DNA of 64,000 nt from Schauerella fraxinea (GTDB lineage: Bacteria > Pseudomonadota > Gammaproteobacteria > Burkholderiales > Burkholderiaceae_B): assembly GCA_030849965.1 (NCBI GenBank), contig JAVDKL010000002.1:434001-498000 (forward strand). The letters are read 5' to 3'. Of the stretch, positions 26,692-38,612 are shown in pieces. The notes under the pieces were generated by a model. That model saw nothing but the letters and a program-made list of their open reading frames with translations. It had not been told where the DNA came from and searched no databases. The position numbers and the translations under genes were made by a program. The first letter of the stretch is position 1, and the number at the start of each line of letters is the position of its first letter.

Positions 26692-27180
26692 ATGGAAGCG
26701 ATCAAGGATTTCTTCGGCAGTTTTATGCTGACCGAACTGCTCAAGGGCATGCGCCTGACGGGCAAGTACTTCTTCAAGCGCAAAGTCACGTTGCGCTACC
26801 CGCACGAGAAGACGCCGACGTCGGCGCGTTTCCGCGGGTTGCACGCGCTGCGCCGTTACCCCAATGGTGAAGAGCGTTGCATTGCGTGCAAGCTCTGCGA
26901 AGCCGTCTGTCCGGCGGTGGCCATCACGATCGAGTCGGAAGTTCGCGAGGACGGTTCGCGCCGCACCTCACGCTACGACATCGACCTGACCAAGTGCATC
27001 TTCTGTGGCTTCTGTGAAGAAAGCTGCCCGGTGGACTCGATCGTCGAAACGCACATTCACGAGTACCACGGTGAAAAGCGCGGCGACCTGTATTTCACCA
27101 AAGACATGCTGCTTGCCGTCGGCGACCGCTACGAGCCCGAGATTGCTCGTCGCCGCGCCGAAGACGCGCCTTATCGTTGA
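26692..27180 (+). CDS. nuoI: NADH-quinone oxidoreductase subunit I
   Basis: A 162-residue ferredoxin-like subunit with two [4Fe-4S] clusters (N6a, N6b) linking NuoG to NuoB. Ligands are Cys63, 66, 69 and 73 ([13 protein letters not shown]) and Cys102, 105, 108 and 112 ([13 protein letters not shown]). The N terminus is an amphipathic helix lying on the membrane. GAGG precedes the ATG. Confidence 0.97.
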   Translation: MEAIKDFFGSFMLTELLKGMRLTGKYFFKRKVTLRYPHEKTPTSARFRGLHALRRYPNGEERCIACKLCEAVCPAVAITIESEVREDGSRRTSRYDIDLTKCIFCGFCEESCPVDSIVETHIHEYHGEKRGDLYFTKDMLLAVGDRYEPEIARRRAEDAPYR

Positions 27181-27199
27181 TCGCCGGGACCGACGCACA

Positions 27200-27856
27200 A
27201 TGACTTTCTCAACGTTTCTGTTTTACCTGCTGTCGGTAGTGATGGTGATTGCGGCTTTCCGCGTCATCACTGCCCGCAGCCCGGTAACCGCTGTACTGCA
27301 CCTGATCCTGGTGTTCTTCAATGCCGCCATGCTGTGGATGCTGCTGGGCGCCGAGTTTCTCGCGCTTTTGCTGGTCGTCGTCTACGTCGGCGCGGTGATG
27401 GTGCTGTTCCTGTTCGTCGTGATGATGCTCGATGTCCGGATGTCGGACCTGCGCAAGGGTTTGCGCACCTATCTGCCGCTGGGCCTGGTCATCGGCTTGA
27501 TCCTCGTGGGCGAAATGTCGTTCGTACTGGGCACCACGTGGCACGACATCGGACCCCAGGTCGAACGCGCCGCCGATTACAACAACGCGCTCGAACTGGG
27601 CACCGCGATGTACACGCAGTACGTGTTTGCCGTCGAAGTGGGCGCCGTGTTGCTGCTGGTGGGTATGATCGCCGCGATCGCGCTCACGCTGCGCCGCCGC
27701 CGCGACGTCAAGTACAACGATGCCTCGGCCGCCGTGCGCGTCAAGGCCCGCGACCGCTTCCGCATGGTCACCATGCCGACGATCAAGCGCGCGCGTGCAG
27801 GCGATCCCGCACCTGAAGGTACGGATCCCGCCGCCACTTCCGGAGACAAAGCATGA
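27200..27856 (+). CDS. nuoJ: NADH-quinone oxidoreductase subunit J
   Basis: A 218-residue membrane subunit with five hydrophobic segments. The third holds the conserved [21 protein letters not shown], which contains the pi-bulge Tyr and Gly involved in coupling. After the last segment there is a basic, Ala/Pro-rich tail of about 45 residues, longer than in E. coli. The ATG at 27200 fits the family start; the long upstream open frame is a shadow of nuoI. It overlaps nuoK by 4 bp. Confidence 0.96.
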   Translation: MTFSTFLFYLLSVVMVIAAFRVITARSPVTAVLHLILVFFNAAMLWMLLGAEFLALLLVVVYVGAVMVLFLFVVMMLDVRMSDLRKGLRTYLPLGLVIGLILVGEMSFVLGTTWHDIGPQVERAADYNNALELGTAMYTQYVFAVEVGAVLLLVGMIAAIALTLRRRRDVKYNDASAAVRVKARDRFRMVTMPTIKRARAGDPAPEGTDPAATSGDKA

Positions 27857-28161
27857 CGATCACGCTGGCTCATTACCTTATTCTGGGCGCCATTCTGTTT
27901 GCGATCGGTGTCTTCGGCATTTTCCTGAATCGTCGCAACCTGATCGTGTTGCTCATGGCGATCGAGCTGATGCTCCTCGCCGTCAACATGAACTTCGTCG
28001 CCTTCTCCAGTTGGTTCGGCGATACCGCGGGCCAAGTGTTCGTGTTCTTCATCCTTACCGTGGCGGCCGCCGAGGCGGCCATCGGTCTGGCCATTCTGGT
28101 GCTGTTGTTCCGTAACCTGAACACGATCAACGTCGACGATCTCGATCGCCTCAAGGGCTGA
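27853..28161 (+). CDS. nuoK: NADH-quinone oxidoreductase subunit K
   Basis: A 102-residue membrane subunit with three hydrophobic helices, homologous to MrpC. The buried glutamates of the proton path are visible at [10 protein letters not shown] (helix 2) and [11 protein letters not shown] (helix 3). Coupled to nuoJ by an ATGA overlap and followed by nuoL after 17 bp. Confidence 0.97.
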   Translation: MTITLAHYLILGAILFAIGVFGIFLNRRNLIVLLMAIELMLLAVNMNFVAFSSWFGDTAGQVFVFFILTVAAAEAAIGLAILVLLFRNLNTINVDDLDRLKG

Positions 28162-28178
28162 CGGGGACTTGGAAGAAA

Positions 28179-30319
<2,141 letters not shown>

Positions 30320-30323
<4 letters not shown>

Positions 30324-31822
30324 TGGCAGGCGAGATGGCATCCAATTCTTTTCCCTGGCTCACGCTTGCGATTTTTGTGCCGATCGTGTTCGGGCTGTTG
30401 GTGCTGGCGGTGGGTCGTGACGACCGCCCTGGCTTTACCCGCGGTCTGGCCCTGGTGGGCGCGATCGTCAGCTTCTTGGTGACGATTCCGATCTACACGG
30501 GCTTTGACGAGACGACGGCAGCAATGCAGTTCGTCGAACGCGCAAACTGGATCGAATCGTTCAACGTCATGTACCACTTGGGCGTTGACGGCATTTCGCT
30601 CTGGTTCGTGCTGCTCACCGCCTTCATCACGATCATCGTGGTGGTGGCCGGCTGGGAGATCATCACCAAGCGCATCGCGCAGTACATGGCGGCGTTCCTG
30701 ATCCTCTCGGGGCTGATGGTTGGCGTGTTCGTCGCGCTCGATGGCATGCTGTTCTATGTGTTCTTCGAAGCCACGCTGATCCCGATGTACATCATCGTGG
30801 GTGTGTGGGGCGGCGCCAATCGCGTCTACGCGTCGATCAAGTTTTTCCTGTACACGCTGATGGGCTCGCTGCTCACGCTGGTGGCCTTCATCTACCTGTG
30901 GAATGCGTCGGGCGGTTCGTTCGACATCCTCACCTGGCACCAGCTCAAGCTCGGCTACACCCCGCAGATCCTGCTGTTCGTGGCCTTGCTCGCGGCGTTC
31001 GCCGTGAAGGTGCCGATGTGGCCGGTGCACACGTGGTTGCCCGACGCTCACGTCGAGGCGCCCACGGGTGGCTCGATCGTGCTGGCGGCGATCATGCTCA
31101 AGCTCGGCGCGTACGGTTTCCTGCGCTTCTCGCTGCCCATCCTGCCCGATGCCTCGCATAGCCTGGCGGGCATGATGATCGCGCTGTCGCTGATCGCCGT
31201 GATCTACATCGGCCTGGTCGCGATCGTTCAGGAAGACATGAAGAAGCTGGTGGCTTATTCGTCCGTTGCCCACATGGGTTTCGTGACGTTGGGCTTCTTC
31301 GTGTTCAACACGGCGGGCGTCGAAGGCGCCATCGTGCAGATGATTTCGCACGGCTTCGTCTCCGGCGCGATGTTCATGTGTATCGGCGTGCTGTACGACC
31401 GCATGCATACGCGCAACATCGCCGACTACGGCGGTGTGGTCAACGTGATGCCCCGTTTCGTGACGTTCTTCGTGCTGTTCTCGATGGCCAACAGCGGCTT
31501 GCCCGCCACCAGCGGTTTCGTCGGTGAGTTCATGGTCATCATGGGCGCCGTCGAATACAACTTCTGGATCGGTCTGCTCGCGGCGACCGCGCTGATCTTC
31601 GGCGCTGCCTATTCGCTGTGGATGGTCAAGCGCGTGGCCTTCGGCGATATCGCCAACGATCACGTCCGCCAACTCACCGACATCAACCGCCGCGAATTTC
31701 TGATTCTCGGTGTGATGGCGATTGCCGTGTTGTTCATGGGGATCTATCCCAAGCCTTTCACCGACGTCATGCACGTGTCGGTTGAAGCCCTGTTGCAACA
31801 CGTCGCCATCTCGAAACTGTAA
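30320..31822 (+). CDS. nuoM: NADH-quinone oxidoreductase subunit M
   Basis: A 500-residue antiporter-like membrane subunit with about fourteen helices. Proton-path motifs seen: YVFFEATLIPMYIIVGVWGG, with the conserved Glu in helix 5, and AFAVKVPMWPVHTWLPDAHVEAPT in pieces with its Lys. The ATG at 30320 overlaps the nuoL stop (ATGA); an internal ATG at 30335, after AGGCGAG, is a possible alternative start giving MASNSFPW. Confidence 0.96.
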
Positions 31823-31831
31823 GACCGGATC

Positions 31832-33316
31832 ATGATGCCCATTCAAATCGATTTCGCCCTGGCGACACCGGAAATCCTGCTGCTCATTTTCGGCGCGGCG
31901 ATTCTGCTGTTCGATGCCATCAACAAGCATCCCGAGCGCAAGCCCACGTTCATGCTGTCGCTCCTGGCGCTGGCCGTGATTTCCGTGGTTACCGTCGTGC
32001 AATGGCAGCAGGGTGTTGCCGGCCGCACGTTCAACGGCCTGTTCGTAGTCGACAGCATGGCGCATCTGCTCAAGCTGGCGTCCTATATCGCCGTGGCTGT
32101 GACCCTGGTGTACGGCCGCCTGTATGCGCGCGACCGCGAGATGCTGGCGGGCGGCGAGTACTACGTGCTGGCCTTGTTTGCCTTGCTCGGCCAGATGGTC
32201 ATGATCTCGGCAGGCAACCTGATCACGGTGTACCTCGGCCTTGAACTGATGTCGCTGGCCTTGTATGCGCTGATCGCGCTGCGTCGCGACGACCCCGTAG
32301 CGACCGAAGCCGCCATGAAGTACTTCGTGCTGGGTGCGTTGGCTTCGGGCTTCCTGCTCTACGGTATGTCGATGATCTACGGCGCCACCGGCCATCTCGA
32401 TATCGCCGTGATCTCCGAAGTCATCGGCGCCGGCCGCGCGCAGAACATGCCGTTGGTCTTCGGTATCGTGTTCCTCGTGGCAGGTCTGGCCTTCAAGCTG
32501 GGCGCAGTGCCGTTCCATATGTGGGTGCCGGACGTCTATCAAGGTTCGCCGACGGCCGCCACGCTGATCCTGGGCGGTGCGCCCAAGCTCGCGGCCTTCG
32601 CGATCACCCTGCGTCTGCTGGTGGAAGGTCTGTTCGACCTCGCCATCGATTGGCAGCCGATGTTGCTGATCATGGCGGTGCTTTCGCTTGCGATCGGCAA
32701 CCTCACCGCCATCGTGCAAACGAACTTCAAGCGCCTCTTGGCCTACTCGAGCATCTCGCACATGGGCTTCGTGCTCTTGGCGCTGGGTTCGGGCTATGTA
32801 GACGGCCGTCCCAACCTGGCGGTCAACGCCTACGGCGGCGCGTTGTTCTACATGCTCACCTACGTGCTCACCACGCTGGGTTCGTTCGGTTTGATTCTGC
32901 TCCTGGCCCGTCAGGGTTTCGAAGCTGAAAACATCGCCGATCTGAAGGGCCTCAACCAACGCAGCCCGTGGCATGCCGCCATCGTGCTGATGTTGATGGT
33001 GTCGCTTGCCGGGTTGCCGCCGATGGTGGGCTTCTACGCCAAGCTGGCCGTGCTGCAATCGGTCGTCAGCGCTGGTCACACCTGGATCGCCGTTGTGGCG
33101 GTCGTGTTCTCGCTGATCGGCGCGTTCTACTACCTGCGCGTGGTCAAAGCCGTGTACTTCGACGAGCCCTCGGGCGATGCCATGCCGGTGCATGCCGGTA
33201 TCGGCCAGCGCAGCTTGCTGTCGGTCAACGGTGCGTTGATTCTGGTCCTGGGCATTTTGCCGGGCGGCTTGATGGCACTGTGCATCAAGACGATGGGTAC
33301 TTCGCTGGGTCTATGA
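31832..33316 (+). CDS. nuoN: NADH-quinone oxidoreductase subunit N
   Basis: A 494-residue antiporter-like membrane subunit with about fourteen helices, next to NuoK in the membrane arm. [17 protein letters not shown] carries the conserved helix-5 Glu, and [21 protein letters not shown] the helix-7 Lys. The two first ATGs are adjacent (MMP). The gene overlaps the DUF2818 gene by 4 bp. Confidence 0.96.
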   Translation: MMPIQIDFALATPEILLLIFGAAILLFDAINKHPERKPTFMLSLLALAVISVVTVVQWQQGVAGRTFNGLFVVDSMAHLLKLASYIAVAVTLVYGRLYARDREMLAGGEYYVLALFALLGQMVMISAGNLITVYLGLELMSLALYALIALRRDDPVATEAAMKYFVLGALASGFLLYGMSMIYGATGHLDIAVISEVIGAGRAQNMPLVFGIVFLVAGLAFKLGAVPFHMWVPDVYQGSPTAATLILGGAPKLAAFAITLRLLVEGLFDLAIDWQPMLLIMAVLSLAIGNLTAIVQTNFKRLLAYSSISHMGFVLLALGSGYVDGRPNLAVNAYGGALFYMLTYVLTTLGSFGLILLLARQGFEAENIADLKGLNQRSPWHAAIVLMLMVSLAGLPPMVGFYAKLAVLQSVVSAGHTWIAVVAVVFSLIGAFYYLRVVKAVYFDEPSGDAMPVHAGIGQRSLLSVNGALILVLGILPGGLMALCIKTMGTSLGL

Positions 33317-33645
33317 ACCAGACGATTGCCGCCTGGCTCTTGATCGCATTGGCGCTGATCACCGCCAATCTGCCCTTCGTCACCGAGCGCGTTTTTGGCG
33401 CGGTGACCTGGAAGCAGGGCGGCGCGCCCGCGATCAAGCCGCTGTGGATGCGGCTGATCGAAGTGGTCGTGTTTTATGCGATCGTGGGTGCGCTGGGCTT
33501 CGCTGCCGAATCGGCGCTCGGCAACCGATTTACGCAAACGTGGGAGTTTTACGCAATCACGTTTTGCTTGTTTCTGGTGCTGGGGTATCCGGGCTTTGTG
33601 TACCGGTATCTGTTTCGCCATCATGGCGGGCGGCAAGACGTGTAG
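33313..33645 (+). CDS. DUF2818 membrane protein at the end of the nuo operon
   Basis: A 110-residue protein with three hydrophobic segments ([59 protein letters not shown]). It matches the DUF2818 pattern known next to nuoN in betaproteobacteria. The ATG overlaps the nuoN stop by 4 bp, so its synthesis is tied to complex I. The conserved charged residues at helix ends (TERVFG, LWMRL) and the small size suggest an accessory or assembly subunit of the membrane arm; this is inference from position. Confidence 0.85.
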   Translation: MNQTIAAWLLIALALITANLPFVTERVFGAVTWKQGGAPAIKPLWMRLIEVVVFYAIVGALGFAAESALGNRFTQTWEFYAITFCLFLVLGYPGFVYRYLFRHHGGRQDV

Positions 33646-33682
33646 TTAGCGGTACGCGTCAACCCCACTACAGCGCAAGATC

Positions 33683-33706
33683 AAACGGTCCTTCAAGGGC
33701 CGTTTT
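33683..33706 (+). terminator. Rho-independent terminator after the nuo operon
   Basis: AAACGGTCC (33683-33691) pairs with GGGCCGTTT (33697-33705) around a TTCAA loop, and a T-rich tract follows. It overlaps the last codons of the convergent small membrane protein gene. Confidence 0.75.
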
Positions 33707-34097
33707 GCTTTTGCGCCTTCGATAGCGCATGCGCCTGCAACGCCCGGCATAACGTGTACGCGGCGTGTAGCGCCAGCAGCGCGAATCCTGCTGACGGCAC
33801 CACCCACAACATGCCGCCTGGCGTGTAGTGTGCGCCGTCTGGACCGATGCAACTTGAATTGACCAAATTGTCGATGCATTCTTGGTGAGCGAGATAGCGC
33901 TCCTCGAACGCCATCCAGAACCCTAAAGACAGTACAGCGAACAATAAGACGCGTGCACCGCGACTGATCAGCCTGGACGACTGGGCCGCGGCGGCAGGCG
34001 GCGTCAAGATCGGCGGCCTCAAGATTGCACTCGATTTATGCGTTCGCTGTGCGGTAGCGGCAGCCGTGTCAATGCTCAAACCAATTGAGCACCGCAT
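33693..34097 (-). CDS. Small two-helix membrane protein of unknown function
   Basis: About 134 residues. The convincing part is the C-terminal half: a hydrophobic segment RVLLFAVLSLGFWMAF, an extracytoplasmic loop with two cysteines (HQECIDNLVNSSCIGPDG), and a second segment LWVVPSAGFALLALHAAYTL, then a Lys/Gln-rich tail. The paired cysteines could form a disulfide in the periplasm. The N terminus is uncertain: the ATG at 34097 lies inside serB, and TTG codons nearer the hydrophobic core would give a shorter protein. It lies directly downstream of serB. No known family was recognised. Confidence 0.55.
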   Translation of the reverse strand: MRCSIGLSIDTAAATAQRTHKSSAILRPPILTPPAAAAQSSRLISRGARVLLFAVLSLGFWMAFEERYLAHQECIDNLVNSSCIGPDGAHYTPGGMLWVVPSAGFALLALHAAYTLCRALQAHALSKAQKQNGP

Positions 34098-34923
34098 CCA
34101 GCCCGCACACGTTAATGGCATACGGCGTTTGCTCGCGCACGATCGGCTTGGCGCGGTACGCCACCGCGTAACCCGCGGCTCCCAGCATCTTCAGGTCGTT
34201 GGCACCGTCGCCGATGGCGATGATTTGCTCGGGCCCGGCACCGTGTTCGGCGGCGAAGGCATTGAGATAGTCGAGCTTGGCCTGCGCATCGAGGATGCGG
34301 CCTTGCACGTGGCCGGTGTATTTACCGTCGACGACGTCGAGCTCGTTAGCATAGGCTGCGTCGAGCTTCAGGCGCGCCTGCAGGCGCGACGTGAAGAACG
34401 TAAAGCCGCCCGATACCAACAGCACCTTGATGCCGGCCGCCTGGGCCGTCGATATCAATTCTTCAGCGCCGGGGTTCAGGCGCAGGCGCTCCGCATACAC
34501 CGTGTCCAGGCCCGCGGCCGAGGCACCCGTGAGCAACGCCACCCGGCGGCGCAGGCTCTCGGAAAAGTCCTTGATTTCGCCGCGCATGGCGGCTTCAGTG
34601 ATCTCCGATACGCGATGCTTGACGCCGGCCAGGTCGGCCAACTCATCGATGCACTCGATGTTGATGAGCGTGGAGTCCATGTCCATGGCGAGGATCTTGC
34701 AGTCGGCGAGCGCACGGCCAGCCGGCACGAACGCGATATCGACGCCAACCTGCTCGCTCCATTGGCGCAGCGCCTGGCGCGTCTCGGCATCGTCATTCAC
34801 GGCGCGCAGGCGTGCCGCGGTGGCACTCATGCGTTGCACGCCATTGGCCTGCGCCATGGCGGCGGCCTGTTCAACATGATCGGCGCCCAGCGCGGGCGAT
34901 TGGATGACGAGATGGACAGTCAT
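34069..34923 (-). CDS. serB: Phosphoserine phosphatase
   Basis: A 284-residue HAD-superfamily enzyme that makes L-serine from phosphoserine, the last step of serine synthesis. The nucleophile motif MDMDSTLINIE has Asp81 and Asp83; motif II is LLVSGGFTFF (the SGG), and motif III is AIGDGANDLKML with its metal Asp. The N-terminal 75 residues form the ACT-like regulatory part. The ATG at 34923 with AAGGA upstream was taken over the longer frame. It stands leftward, downstream of mfd. Confidence 0.95.
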   Translation of the reverse strand: MTVHLVIQSPALGADHVEQAAAMAQANGVQRMSATAARLRAVNDDAETRQALRQWSEQVGVDIAFVPAGRALADCKILAMDMDSTLINIECIDELADLAGVKHRVSEITEAAMRGEIKDFSESLRRRVALLTGASAAGLDTVYAERLRLNPGAEELISTAQAAGIKVLLVSGGFTFFTSRLQARLKLDAAYANELDVVDGKYTGHVQGRILDAQAKLDYLNAFAAEHGAGPEQIIAIGDGANDLKMLGAAGYAVAYRAKPIVREQTPYAINVCGLDAVLNWFEH

Positions 34924-35109
34924 GAGTAAGAAAAATCCTTGATCTGAAATCGGTGTTGGAGACGCGTCTGCAAGCGGCCATGGCGCGCGCTTTTGCTCGA
35001 ATATAGGACCGGGCTTTTGCGCATCGTCGCTGGGCAACGCTGAGGTGGCGATATCGGCATCGATCGCGTCATGGTCGTGTCTGGCCCGCGCATTGTCATG
35101 CCCCGGCCG

Positions 35110-38100
35110 TCATTTGAGCGCCCGCAAGACGACGCGCACGGCATCCACGCGAGCCTGCACTTGCTGGCCTTTGATCTCCACACGCAGCTTGTCTTGCCCG
35201 GCAAGTTTGATGTCGCGCCGCTTCTGCACGAGTTCGATGATGCGCATCGGATCGATGGCCGGCTTGGGGCCGAATTGGAGCAGTGCCTGCGTTTCACTCG
35301 CGTCGATCTTGACGATGCCCAGTGGCACAGCTTCGAGACGCAGGCGGTGCGTGGCAATCAGCGTGCGCGCCGGATCCGGCAGCTTGCCGAAGCGATCGAT
35401 CAGTTCTTCCTGAATGCCAATCAACGCATCTTCATCCTTCACGTGCGCGAGACGTTTGTACACGCCCAGGCGGGCATGGACGTCCGGGCAGTAATCGGAG
35501 GGCAGCAGCGCCGGCGCATGCAGATTGACTTCGCAAGCGGCGTTGAACGGCGCATCCAGATCGGGCTCTTCGCCAGATTTAAGCGCACGCACCGCTTCAT
35601 TGAGCATCTCGTTGTACATCGAGAAGCCGATTTCCTGGATGTTGCCGGATTGCGAGTCGCCGAGCACTTCACCGGTGCCGCGAATTTCCAGGTCATGCAT
35701 GGCCAGGAAGAATCCGGAACCCAGTTCTTCCATGGCCTGGATGGCCTCCAGACGCTTTTTAGCGTTGCTGGTGATCGCATCTTCGCCCGGCGTCATCAGG
35801 TAGGCATAGGCCTGATGATGCGAGCGTCCCACGCGGCCGCGCAATTGATGCAACTGCGCCAGGCCGAATCGATCGGCACGATGGATCACGATCGTGTTGG
35901 CGCTGGGAACGTCGATACCGGTTTCGATAATCGTCGTGCACAACAGCACGTTGAAGCGCTGCTGATAGAAGCCCTTCATCACCTGTTCGAGTTCGCGCTC
36001 GGGCATCTGGCCATGTGCCACGGCAATCCGCGCTTCGGGCACCAGCTCTTCGAGCCGCGCGCGGCGGTTGTGGATGGTGTCGACTTCGTTGTGCAGGAAG
36101 TACACCTGCCCGCCACGCTTGAGTTCGCGCAGCAGTGCCTCGCGGATCGTGCTGCCGTCTTCGCGGCGCACGAACGTCTTGATGGCGAGCCGCTTTTGCG
36201 GTGCCGTGGCGATGACGGAAAAGTCGCGGATGCCTTCCAGCGACATGCCGAGTGTGCGCGGGATCGGCGTGGCCGTAAGCGTAAGCACATCGACTTCGGC
36301 GCGCAGGGCTTTCAGGCTTTCTTTCTGACGCACGCCAAAACGGTGTTCCTCGTCAATGATCACCAGTCCCAGACGTTTGAAATTGACGTCTTTGGACAGG
36401 ATCTTGTGCGTGCCGATGACGATGTCGATCGTGCCGTCGTTGATGCCGGCGATGGCTGCGGTGATCTCTTTGGCCGAACGGAAACGCGAGAGTTCGACCA
36501 CCTTGACCGGCCAATCGGCAAAGCGATCGGAGAAGGTGGCAGCATGCTGTTCGGCCAATAGCGTGGTGGGGCACAGAATGGCCACTTGCTTGCCGTTGGC
36601 GATGGCCAGGAACGTGGCGCGCAAGGCCACTTCGGTTTTGCCGAAGCCCACGTCGCCGCACACCAGGCGATCCATCGGGCGCCCGGAGGTCATGTCGCCC
36701 AGTACGGCGCCGATGGCGGCGGCCTGGTCGGGCGTTTCTTCAAAGCCGAAGCCTTCGGCAAACGTTTCGTAGTCGCCGATGGGCAACTTGAACGAGAACC
36801 CTTGCCGGGCCGCACGCCGGGCGTACAACTCGAGCAATTCGGCAGCGGTGTCGCGCACCTGCTTGGCGGCCTTGCGGCGCGCCTTATCCCATTGGCCTGA
36901 GCCGAGATGGTGCAGCGGGGCCGCATCGGGATCTGCGCCGCTGTAGCGTGCGATCACATGCAGTTGCGCCACGGGCACATACAAGGTGCTGTCGTTGGCG
37001 TACTTGAGATGCAGGAATTCGGTGACGCCTTCGCCCAAATCCATATTGACCAGACCGCAGTAGCGCGCGATACCGTGTTGCGCGTGAACGACGGGGTCGC
37101 CTTCGCGCAGTTCGGACAGATCGCGCACCATCGCTTCGACGTTGCTGGCGCCTTCCTGCGCACGGCGGCCACGGCGCGAACTGCTCGCCTGATCGGGATA
37201 GAGATCGTTTTCGGTGATGAACGCGACATGCGCGTCAGTGAGCGCAAAGCCCAGGTTCAAGGGCGCAGCCACCAGCGCGAAGCGGGCGTCCAGCGACATG
37301 AACGCGTCGATGTCGTCGTACTGCGCTTCGGGCGGCAGGCCCTGATCGGTGAGCATTTGCACAAGCGTTTCGCGTCGGCCGGCCGAATCGGCGCACAGCA
37401 ACAGTCGCTGGTCGCCGCGCGCCAGCACGGCGCGCAGTTTCGCGACCGGGTCTTCGGCCCGGCGGGCGATGCTCACGTCGGGCGGCGCCACAATATCTTC
37501 GCGCGGCTCGGCCGCGGTGATGGCAAGCCGGCGAAACGCCTTCAAATGTCCGAAGAGCCCCTCGGCATCGAGAAATAATTCGGGCGGCGGGAGTACCGGG
37601 CGTTCGCGGTCGGCCTTCAAGAACTGATAGCGGCTGATCGTGTCGTGCGAAAACCGTTGAATCGCATCGTCGATATCGCCGTGCGTGACCGTGATGGTGC
37701 TCGCATCGAGATAGTCGAACAGCGTGGCGGTCTCTTCGAAAAAGAGCGGCAGGTAGTATTCGACGCCGGCGAAGGCGATGCCGCTGCCGATGTCTTTATA
37801 GGGCAGGGCACGCGATGGGTCGCCTTCGAACACCTCGCGAAAGCGCGCCCGAAAATGATTGCGCGCGTCTTCGTCCATCGGAAACTCGCGGCCCGGCAAC
37901 AGTTGCACATCGTTGACGGGATACAGGCTGCGTTGGGTGTCCACGTCGAATGCGCGGATCGACTCGATCTCGTCATCGAACAGATCCAGCCGGTATGGCA
38001 GCACCGAACCCATCGGGAACAGGTCGATCAATCCCCCGCGCAGGCAGAATTCCCCTGGCGCGGTTACCTGCGTGACGTGCGCGTAGGTTGCCAGCGTGAG

Positions 38101-38574
38101 TTGCGTGCGCAACGCCGCCTCATCCAGCTTGTCGCCCTTCTTGAAAGCGAAGGTGTAGGCGGCAAGAAAAGAGGGCGGGGGCAGGCGATAGAGCGCCGTG
38201 GTGACGGGCACGGTGAGCACGTCCACCCCTTGCTGCATCAGCGCGTGCAACGTCTGCAGCCGCTCCGAAATCAGGTCCTGGTGCGGCGAAAACGCGTCGT
38301 ACGGCAGGGTTTCCCAGTCGGGCAGCTGGCGCACGCGCAACGCGGGCGCGAAAAGATGGATTTCGTCTGCCAGACGTTGGGCTTCGAGCGGATCGGCCGT
38401 GAGGATGACGAGCGGCGCCTGGGCTTGCCGCGCGAGGTCGGCGAGCAGCCAGGCATCGCCCGAACCGGGCGGTCGGGGCTGCGCGTGACGGGTGCCGATT
38501 TTGAGGGCGGTAAGCGTCTTGGCGGTGACGGGAAGCGCGGTGATGGGCAAAACGAGAGATGAGGAGGCGGGCAT
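35110..38574 (-). CDS. mfd: Transcription-repair coupling factor
   Basis: A 1154-residue DNA translocase that removes RNA polymerase stalled at lesions and recruits UvrA. The UvrB-homology modules fill the first ~350 residues (DWETLPYDAFSPHQDLISER); the RNA-polymerase interaction domain is about 490-560 (LREGDPVVHAQHGIARYCG). The helicase motifs follow: GDVGFGKTEVALR (Walker A, about 640), DEEHRFGVRQ (about 741), LTATPIPRTLGMS, and HQLRGRVGRS (motif VI). The C-terminal TRCF domain is present. The start is 29 bp from divergent ispD; CCTCCTC rather than a ribosome binding site precedes the ATG. Confidence 0.96.
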   Translation of the reverse strand: MPASSSLVLPITALPVTAKTLTALKIGTRHAQPRPPGSGDAWLLADLARQAQAPLVILTADPLEAQRLADEIHLFAPALRVRQLPDWETLPYDAFSPHQDLISERLQTLHALMQQGVDVLTVPVTTALYRLPPPSFLAAYTFAFKKGDKLDEAALRTQLTLATYAHVTQVTAPGEFCLRGGLIDLFPMGSVLPYRLDLFDDEIESIRAFDVDTQRSLYPVNDVQLLPGREFPMDEDARNHFRARFREVFEGDPSRALPYKDIGSGIAFAGVEYYLPLFFEETATLFDYLDASTITVTHGDIDDAIQRFSHDTISRYQFLKADRERPVLPPPELFLDAEGLFGHLKAFRRLAITAAEPREDIVAPPDVSIARRAEDPVAKLRAVLARGDQRLLLCADSAGRRETLVQMLTDQGLPPEAQYDDIDAFMSLDARFALVAAPLNLGFALTDAHVAFITENDLYPDQASSSRRGRRAQEGASNVEAMVRDLSELREGDPVVHAQHGIARYCGLVNMDLGEGVTEFLHLKYANDSTLYVPVAQLHVIARYSGADPDAAPLHHLGSGQWDKARRKAAKQVRDTAAELLELYARRAARQGFSFKLPIGDYETFAEGFGFEETPDQAAAIGAVLGDMTSGRPMDRLVCGDVGFGKTEVALRATFLAIANGKQVAILCPTTLLAEQHAATFSDRFADWPVKVVELSRFRSAKEITAAIAGINDGTIDIVIGTHKILSKDVNFKRLGLVIIDEEHRFGVRQKESLKALRAEVDVLTLTATPIPRTLGMSLEGIRDFSVIATAPQKRLAIKTFVRREDGSTIREALLRELKRGGQVYFLHNEVDTIHNRRARLEELVPEARIAVAHGQMPERELEQVMKGFYQQRFNVLLCTTIIETGIDVPSANTIVIHRADRFGLAQLHQLRGRVGRSHHQAYAYLMTPGEDAITSNAKKRLEAIQAMEELGSGFFLAMHDLEIRGTGEVLGDSQSGNIQEIGFSMYNEMLNEAVRALKSGEEPDLDAPFNAACEVNLHAPALLPSDYCPDVHARLGVYKRLAHVKDEDALIGIQEELIDRFGKLPDPARTLIATHRLRLEAVPLGIVKIDASETQALLQFGPKPAIDPMRIIELVQKRRDIKLAGQDKLRVEIKGQQVQARVDAVRVVLRALK

Positions 38575-38584
38575 GAGGAGGTTG

Positions 38585-38612
38585 ATTATAAAATCACCGG
38601 GCTATGTCTCAA
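38585..38612 (-). promoter_or_regulatory. Strong sigma70 promoter giving a nearly leaderless mfd mRNA
   Basis: On the minus strand TTGAGA (38612-38607), a 16 bp spacer and a perfect TATAAT (38590-38585) precede the mfd ATG by only 10 bp. A usual start site would leave a leader of about 3-5 nt. The -35 box and spacer overlap the divergent ispD start codon (38604). Confidence 0.65.
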
